A stretch of 5,250 nt of DNA, taken from the NCBI GenBank assembly GCA_946481225.1, contig CAMLNJ010000253.1, positions 1 through 5,250 of the forward strand. Reading direction: 5' to 3'. Positions 1 through 5,250 of the stretch are shown here, piece after piece. The stretch comes from an uncultured Verrucomicrobiota bacterium. Lineage in GTDB: Bacteria; Verrucomicrobiota; Verrucomicrobiae; Opitutales; Opitutaceae. The translations under genes were made by a program, and so were the position numbers. Positions within the stretch are counted from its first letter, which is position 1. The number at the start of each line of letters is the position of its first letter. The notes below the pieces were generated by a model. It was not told where the DNA came from. It did not search any database and worked only from the letters and a program-made list of their open reading frames with translations.

Positions 1-54
1 GCCGAGCTCGACTCCGCCTGCGGCCGCACCCGCGCCGCCGCCGCCAAACGCTAA
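1..54 (+). CDS. C-terminal end of an unidentified upstream protein (partial)
   Basis: Frame 1 is open from the left edge to a TAA at 52-54 and gives 17 residues, AELDSACGRTRAAAAKR. Almost every codon ends in C or G, the same bias seen in the oxidoreductase gene downstream, which supports real coding. The Ala/Arg/Lys-rich tail is typical of a disordered C-terminus in a high-GC genome and carries no recognisable motif, so no function can be given. The gene points toward the alpha-galactosidase gene, so the two are convergent, with a hairpin at 67-84 shortly after this stop. A chance open stretch in GC-rich DNA is possible because the fragment is so short. Confidence 0.5.
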   Translation, partial: AELDSACGRTRAAAAKR

Positions 55-66
55 CCGCCTGGGAAC

Positions 67-84
67 GCCGAGCCCCGGCTCGGC
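67..84. terminator. Hairpin between convergent genes, possible bidirectional terminator
   Basis: GCCGAGCC at 67-74 is the exact reverse complement of GGCTCGGC at 77-84, giving up to 8 G/C-rich base pairs around a very short loop (7 pairs with a 4-base loop is more realistic). It begins 12 bases after the TAA of the upstream gene and lies in the gap toward the alpha-galactosidase stop, where a shared terminator is expected. Neither side has a T run, so it is not a classical intrinsic terminator. In GC-rich genomes such hairpins often assist Rho-dependent ending or protect 3' ends. Confidence 0.4.
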
Positions 85-204
85 CCTCCGCCAGATGCAC
101 ACCCGCCCAGTGCTGTCCGGCCGGCGCCGAGGTGCTATACGACGTGCCGCGACCGGGCGTCGGCCTCGCCTTGATGCCGGAGGCTCGGAACAGTGAAGCG
201 TGCG

Positions 205-2724
205 TCAGCGCGTGCTCGTGAATTTGTAGAGCACGACCCCATGGCCGGGGATGGTGAGCGGCAGGGACTGGCGGGCCGTATCCACCGTCGTCACGTCCAT
301 TTGCCGCCATAAATCGCGAGCTCGCTGACGCCCGCTCAGACCGAGCGGCGCAAAGGCGTCGTATTGTATAACCGTGGGGCGACGACCAAAGTTGCAGAAA
401 CCCACCGCGCGAGAGCCGTCCTCGAGCTCCTTCACATAGACTCGAATATCACCGATGACGTGCTTGCAAGTGGCCTGACGCCCCAAGGCATCCTGGTTGA
501 TCGCGATGACCTCGTCGTTGGTGAGAAGGCTGAGCGTGAAGTCGTCGAGTTTTTCCATGTCGCAGCCGATCAGCAGCGGCGCGGAAAAGAGGCTCCATAG
601 GCTCATGTGGAGATATTGCTCGTCGGGAGTTAACCGGGTGGGATGGGGATTACCCCAGCCGACGTGACCAAGGATCAGCATGTCCGGGTCGTTCCAGTTT
701 CCCGGGCCGGCGCGAGCGGCGGATTTGTCCTGCGCCAATGCAATATCCCGCATGCTATTCCACGTGTCGGTGATATCATGGGTCGTGCGCCAGCAGTTCC
801 CGTTGACGGAAGCGCCCCAACTGGCGACGTCGGACATGCCGTATTGGCAAAGGCTATACACGATGTCGCGCGACTGCTCACGCAGCACGGTCCCCATCAG
901 GCGATAGGGAGCGATCGCGGCCTCACGATCACGCTCGCCCCGGCCGAGGTTGAACGAAGGCGCTTTTTTCGGATCAAGTTTCTGGCCCGCGTCGACGGCG
1001 CCATAGCTGCACCAGTCGTATTTGAGGTAATCGATTCCCCATTTGGCGTAAGTCTCGGCATCCTGCCGCTCATAGCCATGACTGCCGGCGCAGCCTCCAC
1101 AGGTCCAGGGACCGGGCGAGGAATAGATGCCGACCTTGAGACCGAGGTCGTGAATGTAGTCGACCAAACCCTTCATGTCCGGGAACCGATGGTTGGTCAC
1201 GATGACGCCTCGCTCGTCGCGGAAATCGCCCTTGAGCGTGGGATCGCCGGAATCGCGGTGGTTTTGCCAGAAATCGTCGATGTTGACGTAGCTCCAACCG
1301 TGATTGACGAGACCGCTGCGCACCATGACGTCGGCGGCACGTCTTACCTTCTCGGCGGAAACCTCTTGGGCGAAACAGTTCCAACTGTTCCAGCCCATCG
1401 GCGGCGTGAGCGCGATCTGGTCGCCGCAAACGATACGAAACCGCTTGCTCGCCTTTCCCTTGGAGTTCTTCGCGCCCAAAGTCACCTCATAGGCGCCGGG
1501 CTTCATCACGCGGCCGGTGATGCGACCGCTAGCACCGTCGATTTTGAGCCCGCCGGGTAAACCATCGGCCGAGAATCGCATCGGACGATCTCCCGTGGCG
1601 GGCACGGTGTAGAGGAAGGGCGAACCGGGACGGACGCCAAAAATCGTCGGGCCATTGATTCGGGGGGTAGCCGGCGGAGGCGGTGTCAGGATGTAGGGTG
1701 TCACGACAGGCAAGCCGACCGTGGCGAGGCGTGCGGCCGCGGGCGCCATAAACCGGGCCTCGGCCCAGTCGGCATGGTCGAAGTCGATGCCATTTCCGCC
1801 GGCGGAAACCTGCAATTCGAGAAATTTCACCCCGGCGAGATCCACGTGACAGTCTCGAGCCGGATCTCCCGCTCGCATAACGCCGCTGCGCCAAAGCTCT
1901 CGGCTGTCGCCAATCACGATAAACTCAACGCTGGCTACGTGGCTCTTTACCTCATCATCGACGCCAACCTGCGCGGTAAAGTCATAGGCGCCTCCATCGA
2001 GCTGGATCAGCACCGAACTTTCGGCATGGGTGCCGACACCACGCCGGTAATCGCGCCCCGCGATCATGAGTCGCTTGCCATCGATGGACGCGTTTTTTCG
2101 GGCCGCTCCCCAGCCTTGGGTGACCTTGGAAAGATCCAATTCGTCGAGCCAGACAACACGCGCATCGGGGTGGTCGGCGGGGGCGGTGGGCGTTTGGGAA
2201 CTCACGGACGGGGCTGCTCCCGTCGGGAAAATCTTTGATTCCGCCCCCTCGATTTTCGCCTCCGCCCAATCGGCGTGATCGTAAGCATCCCCGTCTCCGC
2301 CATCCGTGACCACCAACTCCAGGACTCGCACGCCTGCGAGCGATACGGCGCAGGGCTTGGCCGCGTCGCCCGCCCGCATCACGCCGCTTTTCCAAAGCTC
2401 TTGGCCGTCACCAAAGACGATAAATTCCGCGCTTCCCCGATTTTTTCCCACTTCATCATCTACGCCGGTAAACGCGGAAAACCGATCAGCGTCGCCTCCG
2501 AGATGGATACGCAACTTTCCCGTCGAATGAGTCCCGAAACCTCGCTCGAACTTGCGCCCTCCCACGGAGAGTCCATTGCCGCCGTTTGATAAATTCACGC
2601 CCGGCTTTCCCCAACCTTGGGCGGCGGTGCTCAAGTCCAACTCATCCAGCCAAACGGTGGCGGCAAAGAGGCGCGCAATCAGGGAGACAAACAAAAGGGG
2701 ATATATTCCTAATTTCTTATTCAT
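205..2724 (-). CDS. Secreted GH27 alpha-galactosidase with two NPCBM modules
   Basis: This 839-residue exported glycosidase is expected to hydrolyse terminal alpha-1,6-galactose from oligosaccharides or galactomannan. Order of parts: signal peptide about 1-21 (MNKK, hydrophobic core, LFA cleavage site); NPCBM modules at about 24-158 and 191-325; a Pro-rich linker; a NEW1 (He_PIG-associated) segment about 353-380 (NGPTIFGVRPGSPFLY); a putative-Ig domain to about 433; the GH27 barrel from about 437 (LTPPMGWNSWNCF); and a C-terminal beta domain from about 750. IDDFW holds Asp483/484. The nucleophile is Asp570 in YLKYDWC, and the acid/base is Asp650 in WRTTHDITDTW by alignment with human alpha-galactosidase A. 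GNWNDPDML is also present. Cys542/545 near Cys572 suggest a disulfide, fitting an exported enzyme. The ATG at 2724 was chosen because an upstream TTG (2781) would put 19 polar residues before the signal peptide. Codon use is less GC-extreme than in the neighbours. The GH27 call is firm; the exact substrate is inferred. Confidence 0.95.
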   Translation of the reverse strand: MNKKLGIYPLLFVSLIARLFAATVWLDELDLSTAAQGWGKPGVNLSNGGNGLSVGGRKFERGFGTHSTGKLRIHLGGDADRFSAFTGVDDEVGKNRGSAEFIVFGDGQELWKSGVMRAGDAAKPCAVSLAGVRVLELVVTDGGDGDAYDHADWAEAKIEGAESKIFPTGAAPSVSSQTPTAPADHPDARVVWLDELDLSKVTQGWGAARKNASIDGKRLMIAGRDYRRGVGTHAESSVLIQLDGGAYDFTAQVGVDDEVKSHVASVEFIVIGDSRELWRSGVMRAGDPARDCHVDLAGVKFLELQVSAGGNGIDFDHADWAEARFMAPAAARLATVGLPVVTPYILTPPPPATPRINGPTIFGVRPGSPFLYTVPATGDRPMRFSADGLPGGLKIDGASGRITGRVMKPGAYEVTLGAKNSKGKASKRFRIVCGDQIALTPPMGWNSWNCFAQEVSAEKVRRAADVMVRSGLVNHGWSYVNIDDFWQNHRDSGDPTLKGDFRDERGVIVTNHRFPDMKGLVDYIHDLGLKVGIYSSPGPWTCGGCAGSHGYERQDAETYAKWGIDYLKYDWCSYGAVDAGQKLDPKKAPSFNLGRGERDREAAIAPYRLMGTVLREQSRDIVYSLCQYGMSDVASWGASVNGNCWRTTHDITDTWNSMRDIALAQDKSAARAGPGNWNDPDMLILGHVGWGNPHPTRLTPDEQYLHMSLWSLFSAPLLIGCDMEKLDDFTLSLLTNDEVIAINQDALGRQATCKHVIGDIRVYVKELEDGSRAVGFCNFGRRPTVIQYDAFAPLGLSGRQRARDLWRQMDVTTVDTARQSLPLTIPGHGVVLYKFTSTR
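1750..2154 (-). repeat. Second NPCBM module (internal duplication, copy 2)
   Basis: This stretch encodes residues about 191-325 of the alpha-galactosidase. It opens with VWLDELDLS and closes with FDHADWAEARF. By hand it aligns without gaps to the first module over 135 residues with about 76 identities (roughly 56%). The best-conserved blocks are GVDDEV, EFIV-GD, SGVMRAGD and DHADWAEA. The DNA is clearly diverged, so this is an old duplication rather than a recent one. NPCBM modules are putative galactose-type carbohydrate-binding folds attached to glycosidases. Confidence 0.9.
2251..2655 (-). repeat. First NPCBM module (internal duplication, copy 1)
   Basis: This stretch encodes residues about 24-158, directly after the predicted signal peptide. 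It starts VWLDELDLS, as copy 2 does, and ends YDHADWAEAKI. A linker of 32 residues rich in Pro, Thr, Ser and Ala separates the two copies. Differences gather around residues 40-60 of the module and in the loop after GVDDEV, where ligand preference could differ between the copies; that last point is inference. Confidence 0.9.
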
Positions 2725-2734
2725 AGGTGGCTCA

Positions 2735-2763
2735 CGTTTTGCACCAGACGAATGGTCAAAACG
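2735..2763. promoter_or_regulatory. 7-base inverted repeat upstream of the alpha-galactosidase start
   Basis: CGTTTTG at 2735-2741 and CAAAACG at 2757-2763 are exact reverse complements. Their centres are 22 bases apart, about two helical turns. The near arm lies 10 bases before the ATG. This geometry suits a dimeric repressor site controlling a sugar-hydrolase gene, or a leader hairpin hiding the start. A further CAAAACG stands at 2967-2973. AT-rich arms stand out in this GC-rich DNA, but the role is inferred. Confidence 0.35.
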
Positions 2764-2832
2764 CGCCGGTCTATACGCCAACTATTTCTCGCGAGGGCCG
2801 GGCAAAAGCGGACCGGGGCCGAACGGCGCCAG

Positions 2833-2852
2833 GGCCGGGCGGCTTTCCGGCC
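2833..2852. repeat. GC-rich inverted repeat in the alpha-galactosidase leader
   Basis: GGCCGG at 2833-2838 and CCGGCC at 2847-2852 can pair as a 6-base stem with an 8-base loop. If transcription of the alpha-galactosidase starts upstream of this point, its 5' leader would contain the hairpin. GC-rich palindromes arise by chance in such DNA, so this is only a candidate. Confidence 0.3.
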
Positions 2853-2983
2853 ATTTCGGTCGCCAATATTTGGATACACACATGACGCGCCTTGGCCTGG
2901 TCATGAATGGGTGGACCTTACGACCGGGCCGAACGCGGAGCCGAAGACGTCATGCTTGATTTTTGACAAAACGCCCATGGCGA

Positions 2984-3104
2984 GCCAACTCGCCGAGTTG
3001 GGCTGCGTCTTGTAAATAGACCGGAGCAGCGTGAGCGAGAAAGGGCGCTCGGCCAAGGCGACCGAGGCGGAGGCGCACCGGAAGTCCGTGCCGCCGAGGC
3101 TCGG
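2984..3104. other. Hairpin-rich intergenic stretch, possible dispersed element or structured RNA
   Basis: Several inverted repeats lie in about 120 bases. CCAACTC (2985-2991) pairs with GAGTTGG (2995-3001). GAGCG (3033-3037) pairs with CGCTC (3046-3050). CTCGG (3048-3052) pairs with CCGAG (3062-3066). CCGAG (3094-3098) faces CTCGG (3100-3104). The second and third compete for the same bases, so alternative folds are possible. Neither strand shows a credible protein. It might be a member of a dispersed intergenic family, a small RNA or part of an untranslated leader; the sequence alone cannot decide. Confidence 0.3.
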
Positions 3105-3257
3105 GCCGGGCCAATTTCACGAACGCATACGGACGAGGCACGCAAACCCGCCTCGGTCGCCGCTTCCCGGGACCGGCATAAGTCCCCTCCTCGTCCCCGC
3201 TACCCGCCTCAGCCCCGCTCCTGCTCCAGCACCTTCGGCCCTATCCTCCTCCGTGCC

Positions 3258-4613
3258 ATGCCCGCGCCATCTCCCGCCCGCCGACCCATTCGCGTCCTCG
3301 TTCTCGGGGGCGGTTTCGCCGGATTGGAGTTCTGCAAGCGCCTGCGGGCCCCGCGCACCGAGATCACCCTCGTCGACCGCCAGAACCACCATCTCTTTCA
3401 ACCCCTCCTCTACCAGGTCGCCGTCGCCGGGCTCTCCGCGCCCGACATCGCCCAGCCCATCCGCTCCATCTTCCGCGACCGCGACGACATCCGCGTTCGC
3501 CTCGGCACCGTCGTCCGCGTCGATCTCGCCTCGCGCCGCGTCCACCTCGCCGACCGGGCCGCGCTCGACTACGACTACCTCGTCCTCGCCCTCGGCGGCG
3601 CCACCGGCTACTTCGGCCACGACGAATGGGCGCGCCACGCCCCCGGCCTCAAAACCCTCGACGACGCGCTCCTCGTCCGCCGCCGGCTTCTCCTCGCCTT
3701 CGAGCGCGCCGAAAACGAGCCCGACCCGTCGCGCGTGCGCGAACTCCTCACCATCGTCGTCGTCGGCGCCGGCCCCACCGGCGTCGAGCTCGCCGGCGCC
3801 ATCGCCGAGCTCGCAAAAACCATCCTCCGCCGCGATTTCAACCACATCGACCCCGCCCGCGCCCGCGTGATCCTCGTCGAGGGCGGCCCGCGCGTGCTCC
3901 CCTCATTCCCGCCCGATCTCTCCGAAAAAGCCCGCCGCCAGCTCCAGCGCCTCGGTGTCGAGGTGCGCCTCGACACCCTGGTCTCCGCCATCCGCGAAAA
4001 CGAAATCGTCTTCGCCCCGCCCCGCTCCCCCCCGGACTCCGAATCCTCGGATCTCGGTTCTTCGCCCCCATCCCTCCAGCTCGCGCTCCGCGCGGGCGTC
4101 ATCCTCTGGGCCGCCGGCGTCGCCGCCTCGCCCCTCGCCCGGGATCTCGGCGTCCCCATCGACCGCGCCGGCCGGATCAAGGTCCGGCCCGACCTCAGCC
4201 TGCCCGGCCACCCGGAGGTCTTCGCCCTCGGCGACCTCGCCGCCGTCGCCCGCCCCGACGGCCGCCCGCCCGTCCCCGGAGTCGCCCCCGCCGCCATGCA
4301 GATGGGCCGCCACGCCGCCTACCTCGTCTCCGCGGAGATCCGCGAGCACCGCCGACCCGGCGACGGCGGCCGCCTCTCCTTCGCCTACCGCGACAAAGGC
4401 GACCTCGCCACCATCGGCCGCGCCGCCGGCGTCGCCCGCATCGGCCGCCTCAAGTTCTCCGGCCCGCTCGCCTGGCTGGCGTGGCTCCTCGTCCACCTCG
4501 TCTTCCTCGTCGGCTTCCGCAACCGCCTCTCCGTCCTCCTCTCCTGGGCGTATTCATATCTATCATACAAAAGCGGCGCGCGCATCGTCACCGGTCTCGA
4601 CCGTTCCCCATGA
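3258..4613 (+). CDS. ndh: Type II NADH:quinone oxidoreductase (NDH-2)
   Basis: This 451-residue FAD enzyme passes electrons from NADH to membrane quinone without pumping protons and sits on the cytoplasmic face of the inner membrane. The first Rossmann motif, VLVLGGGFAGLEF (about 13-25), binds FAD, and Asp40 ends the following strand. The second, VVVGAGPTGVELAG (about 167-180), binds NADH. Glu208 in VILVEGG fits a preference for NADH over NADPH. VFALGDLAAV (321-330) is the second FAD contact, and VAPAAMQMG (342-350) matches the quinone-site segment. A hydrophobic stretch (about 399-420) and an aromatic C-terminal helix (LSWAYSYLSY) suit membrane attachment. Residues about 254-276 are an extra Ser/Pro/Asp-rich insertion just before the conserved WAAGV. 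The ATG at 3258 is the first start in frame and lies 11 codons before the first FAD strand; no Shine-Dalgarno is visible. Third positions are overwhelmingly C or G. The family call is firm; the role as main NADH dehydrogenase is inferred. Confidence 0.95.
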   Translation: MPAPSPARRPIRVLVLGGGFAGLEFCKRLRAPRTEITLVDRQNHHLFQPLLYQVAVAGLSAPDIAQPIRSIFRDRDDIRVRLGTVVRVDLASRRVHLADRAALDYDYLVLALGGATGYFGHDEWARHAPGLKTLDDALLVRRRLLLAFERAENEPDPSRVRELLTIVVVGAGPTGVELAGAIAELAKTILRRDFNHIDPARARVILVEGGPRVLPSFPPDLSEKARRQLQRLGVEVRLDTLVSAIRENEIVFAPPRSPPDSESSDLGSSPPSLQLALRAGVILWAAGVAASPLARDLGVPIDRAGRIKVRPDLSLPGHPEVFALGDLAAVARPDGRPPVPGVAPAAMQMGRHAAYLVSAEIREHRRPGDGGRLSFAYRDKGDLATIGRAAGVARIGRLKFSGPLAWLAWLLVHLVFLVGFRNRLSVLLSWAYSYLSYKSGARIVTGLDRSP

Positions 4614-4642
4614 AATCCGCGCCCGGCGCCGGTCGTCATTCC

Positions 4643-4657
4643 GCGCCCACCGGGCGC
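4643..4657 (+). terminator. GC-rich hairpin after NDH-2, possible terminator
   Basis: GCGCCC (4643-4648) and GGGCGC (4652-4657) form a perfect 6-base stem with a 3-base loop, 30 bases after the NDH-2 stop. A competing longer fold pairs GGCGCC at 4625-4630 with the same sequence at 4653-4658. No T run follows, so intrinsic termination is uncertain and it may act only as a 3'-end stabiliser. Confidence 0.35.
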
Positions 4658-4783
4658 CGCCCGTCTCCAGGCCCGGGAGCCCCCGCAGGGACCCATCGGT
4701 GATTCGACCGGGGGCAAGTTCGGGGACCCTCGGCCCTCCCGCCCATTGCCCCGCGACGCCGCCCCGCAAAAGCATTAATCCGC

Positions 4784-4797
4784 GCCCCTTCCGGGGC
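4784..4797 (+). other. Small hairpin in the leader of the outer-membrane protein gene
   Basis: GCCCC (4784-4788) and GGGGC (4793-4797) pair around a TTCC loop, 31 bases before the ATG at 4829. It could stabilise the 5' end of the mRNA, as is known for abundant outer-membrane protein transcripts. With only five pairs, chance is a fair alternative. Confidence 0.25.
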
Positions 4798-4828
4798 TTG
4801 GCAAACAACCATCAACCCTCCGCAAACC

Positions 4829-5250
4829 ATGAAACAGACCCTGCAAACCCTGCTCCGTGTCGCGCTCTTCGCCGCCCCCCTCGGCCTCGTCGCCCAAACC
4901 ACGACGACGACCGCGACCCCGACACGCGTCTACTCCAGCGACCCCGCCGACTGGGGCCCGCACGCCGGCGACATGGAGTTCACCCTCAGCGGCACCGGCA
5001 CCGCGAACAAGGACCTCGACAACTCCAACGGCGGCGTCGGCGCCTCCGTCGGCTGGTATCTCAACGATACCCTCGAGGCCGTCATCCGCCAGAGCATCAC
5101 CTACGTCAACTCCGACGTCGGCAGCGATTCCTGGTCCGGCACCACCCGCGGCGCCCTCGACCTTCACATCATCCCCCGCGGCGCCATCCGCCCCTTCATC
5201 GGCGTCAACTTCGGCGGCGTCTACGGCGACGACACCAACGAGACCTGGCT
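4829..5250 (+). CDS. Probable outer-membrane beta-barrel protein (partial, 3' end missing)
   Basis: The frame is open from the ATG at 4829 through the right edge, giving 140 complete residues. Residues 1-22 form a clear signal peptide (MKQTLQTLLR, then a hydrophobic core ending LGLVA, with cleavage before Gln23). A Thr-rich linker (QTTTTTATPT) follows. From about residue 48 there are short strands of alternating residues rich in Gly, Asn, Asp and aromatics: MEFTLSGTG, GGVGASVGWYLND, EAVIRQSITYV, RGALDLHII, then PFIGVNFGGVYGD. This is the pattern of small outer-membrane beta-barrels of the OmpW/OmpA-barrel type, where a conserved Pro precedes a Gly-rich strand near mid-barrel. The role is probably structural or a small pore; no substrate can be named. 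Third positions are almost all C or G, as in NDH-2. No Shine-Dalgarno precedes the ATG (CGCAAACC). The barrel class is likely but the subfamily is not settled, since the C-terminal strands are missing. Confidence 0.8.
   Translation, partial: MKQTLQTLLRVALFAAPLGLVAQTTTTTATPTRVYSSDPADWGPHAGDMEFTLSGTGTANKDLDNSNGGVGASVGWYLNDTLEAVIRQSITYVNSDVGSDSWSGTTRGALDLHIIPRGAIRPFIGVNFGGVYGDDTNETW

Larger units (their letters stand above)
2725..3257. other. Divergent intergenic region without a convincing gene
   Basis: This 533-base gap must hold the start signals of both the alpha-galactosidase gene (leftward) and the oxidoreductase gene (rightward). Short frames on both strands are open, but none shows a family motif, a good start or the local codon bias. 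I found no sigma-70 type -35/-10 pair with normal spacing: a perfect TTGACA at 2963-2968 has only CAACTC at the -10 distance. What it does hold: an inverted repeat beside the alpha-galactosidase start, a 14-base imperfect direct repeat (2811-2825 and 2922-2935), small palindromes at 2863-2873 and 2881-2905, a hairpin-rich stretch at 2984-3104, and a pyrimidine-rich tract from 3183 to the oxidoreductase start. Confidence 0.75.
4614..4828. other. Intergenic gap between NDH-2 and the outer-membrane protein gene
   Basis: This 215-base gap carries two hairpins (4643-4657 and 4784-4797). The only AT-rich patch, GCATTAATC at 4772-4780, is a weak -10 candidate about 50 bases before the next ATG, but I see no -35 at proper spacing. 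The patch and the hairpins suggest the downstream gene has its own transcript. A 30-codon frame overlapping the NDH-2 stop is treated as noise. Confidence 0.6.

Noticed and set aside
31..46. GCC trinucleotide run near the left edge
   Set aside because: It encodes an Ala run in the partial upstream gene, is only a few units long, and is common in GC-rich coding DNA.
163..184. GCCTC/GAGGC inverted repeat after the alpha-galactosidase stop as a terminator
   Set aside because: It has only five pairs around a 12-base loop and no T run on the minus strand; too weak to call.
643..1560. Plus-strand open frame of 305 codons
   Set aside because: It lies entirely antisense to the GH27 and Ig parts of the alpha-galactosidase, whose family motifs are unmistakable. 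The translated product has no recognisable motif.
2725..2781. Longer alpha-galactosidase start at a TTG (2781)
   Set aside because: It would place 19 polar residues before a textbook signal peptide that begins at the ATG at 2724.
2963..2968. Perfect TTGACA, a possible -35 box for NDH-2
   Set aside because: The -10 distance offers only CAACTC, and the site is about 290 bases from the NDH-2 start.
2950..3141. Minus-strand frame of 63 codons in the divergent gap
   Set aside because: It needs a GTG start without a ribosome site, is Arg/Leu/Ala-rich, has no motif, and coincides with the hairpin cluster. A second overlapping frame is equally open on the same strand.
3117..3845. Minus-strand open frame of 242 codons, rich in Glu, Asp, Ala and Gly
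   Set aside because: It is mostly antisense to NDH-2. The acidic low-complexity product is what reverse reading of C-ending codons gives.
3031..3870. Plus-strand frame of 279 codons, rich in Ser and Pro
   Set aside because: From 3258 it is a shifted reading of NDH-2, and before that it has no motif. The Ser/Pro/Thr excess is a composition effect.
3626..4702. Plus-strand Arg/Pro-rich frame of 358 codons
   Set aside because: It is a shifted frame over NDH-2 with extreme Arg/Pro/His content, typical of out-of-frame reading in GC-rich DNA.
4610..4702. 30-codon ORF whose ATG overlaps the NDH-2 stop (ATGA)
   Set aside because: The overlap looks like translational coupling, but the product is Gly/Pro/Ala/Arg low complexity, its third positions lack the strong C/G bias of the neighbours, and it covers the terminator-like hairpin.
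4775..5167. Minus-strand frame of 130 codons near the right edge
   Set aside because: It is antisense to the barrel protein, which has a clear signal peptide and beta-strand pattern; the antisense product is Gly/Ala/Val-rich noise.

Overview
The DNA is GC-rich, and its coding strands are dominated by C and G at third codon positions. It probably comes from a Verrucomicrobiota genome of the Opitutaceae type. This is an inference from three things: high GC; a secreted GH27 alpha-galactosidase built from NPCBM, NEW1 and putative-Ig modules, an arrangement typical of polysaccharide-degrading Verrucomicrobiota, Bacteroidota and Planctomycetota; and the absence of clear Shine-Dalgarno sequences before all three visible starts. 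No marker gene is present to prove the lineage.

Layout. Bases 1-54 look like the last 17 codons of a plus-strand gene. A 150-base convergent gap (55-204) with a strong hairpin at 67-84 separates it from a minus-strand gene (2724 down to 205). That gene encodes an exported alpha-galactosidase of 839 residues with two tandem NPCBM carbohydrate-binding modules, and both expected catalytic aspartates are present. A 533-base divergent gap (2725-3257) follows. It holds several inverted and direct repeats but no convincing gene. Next, on the plus strand, comes a 451-residue type II NADH:quinone oxidoreductase (3258-4613) with intact FAD and NADH motifs and an unusual Ser/Pro-rich insertion. After a 215-base gap with hairpins, a plus-strand gene starting at 4829 encodes a signal peptide followed by what looks like an outer-membrane beta-barrel. 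It runs off the right edge.

How they work together. The genes do not form one pathway. The alpha-galactosidase would release terminal alpha-galactose from plant oligo- or polysaccharides outside the cytoplasm. NDH-2 passes electrons from NADH to the quinone pool at the inner face of the cytoplasmic membrane. The barrel protein would sit in the outer membrane. The two plus-strand genes are probably separate transcription units, because the gap between them holds hairpins and there is no functional link.

No clearly new biological system is visible. The least explained sequence is the repeat-rich divergent gap, especially 2984-3104, which could be a dispersed intergenic element, a structured RNA or only a leader region.
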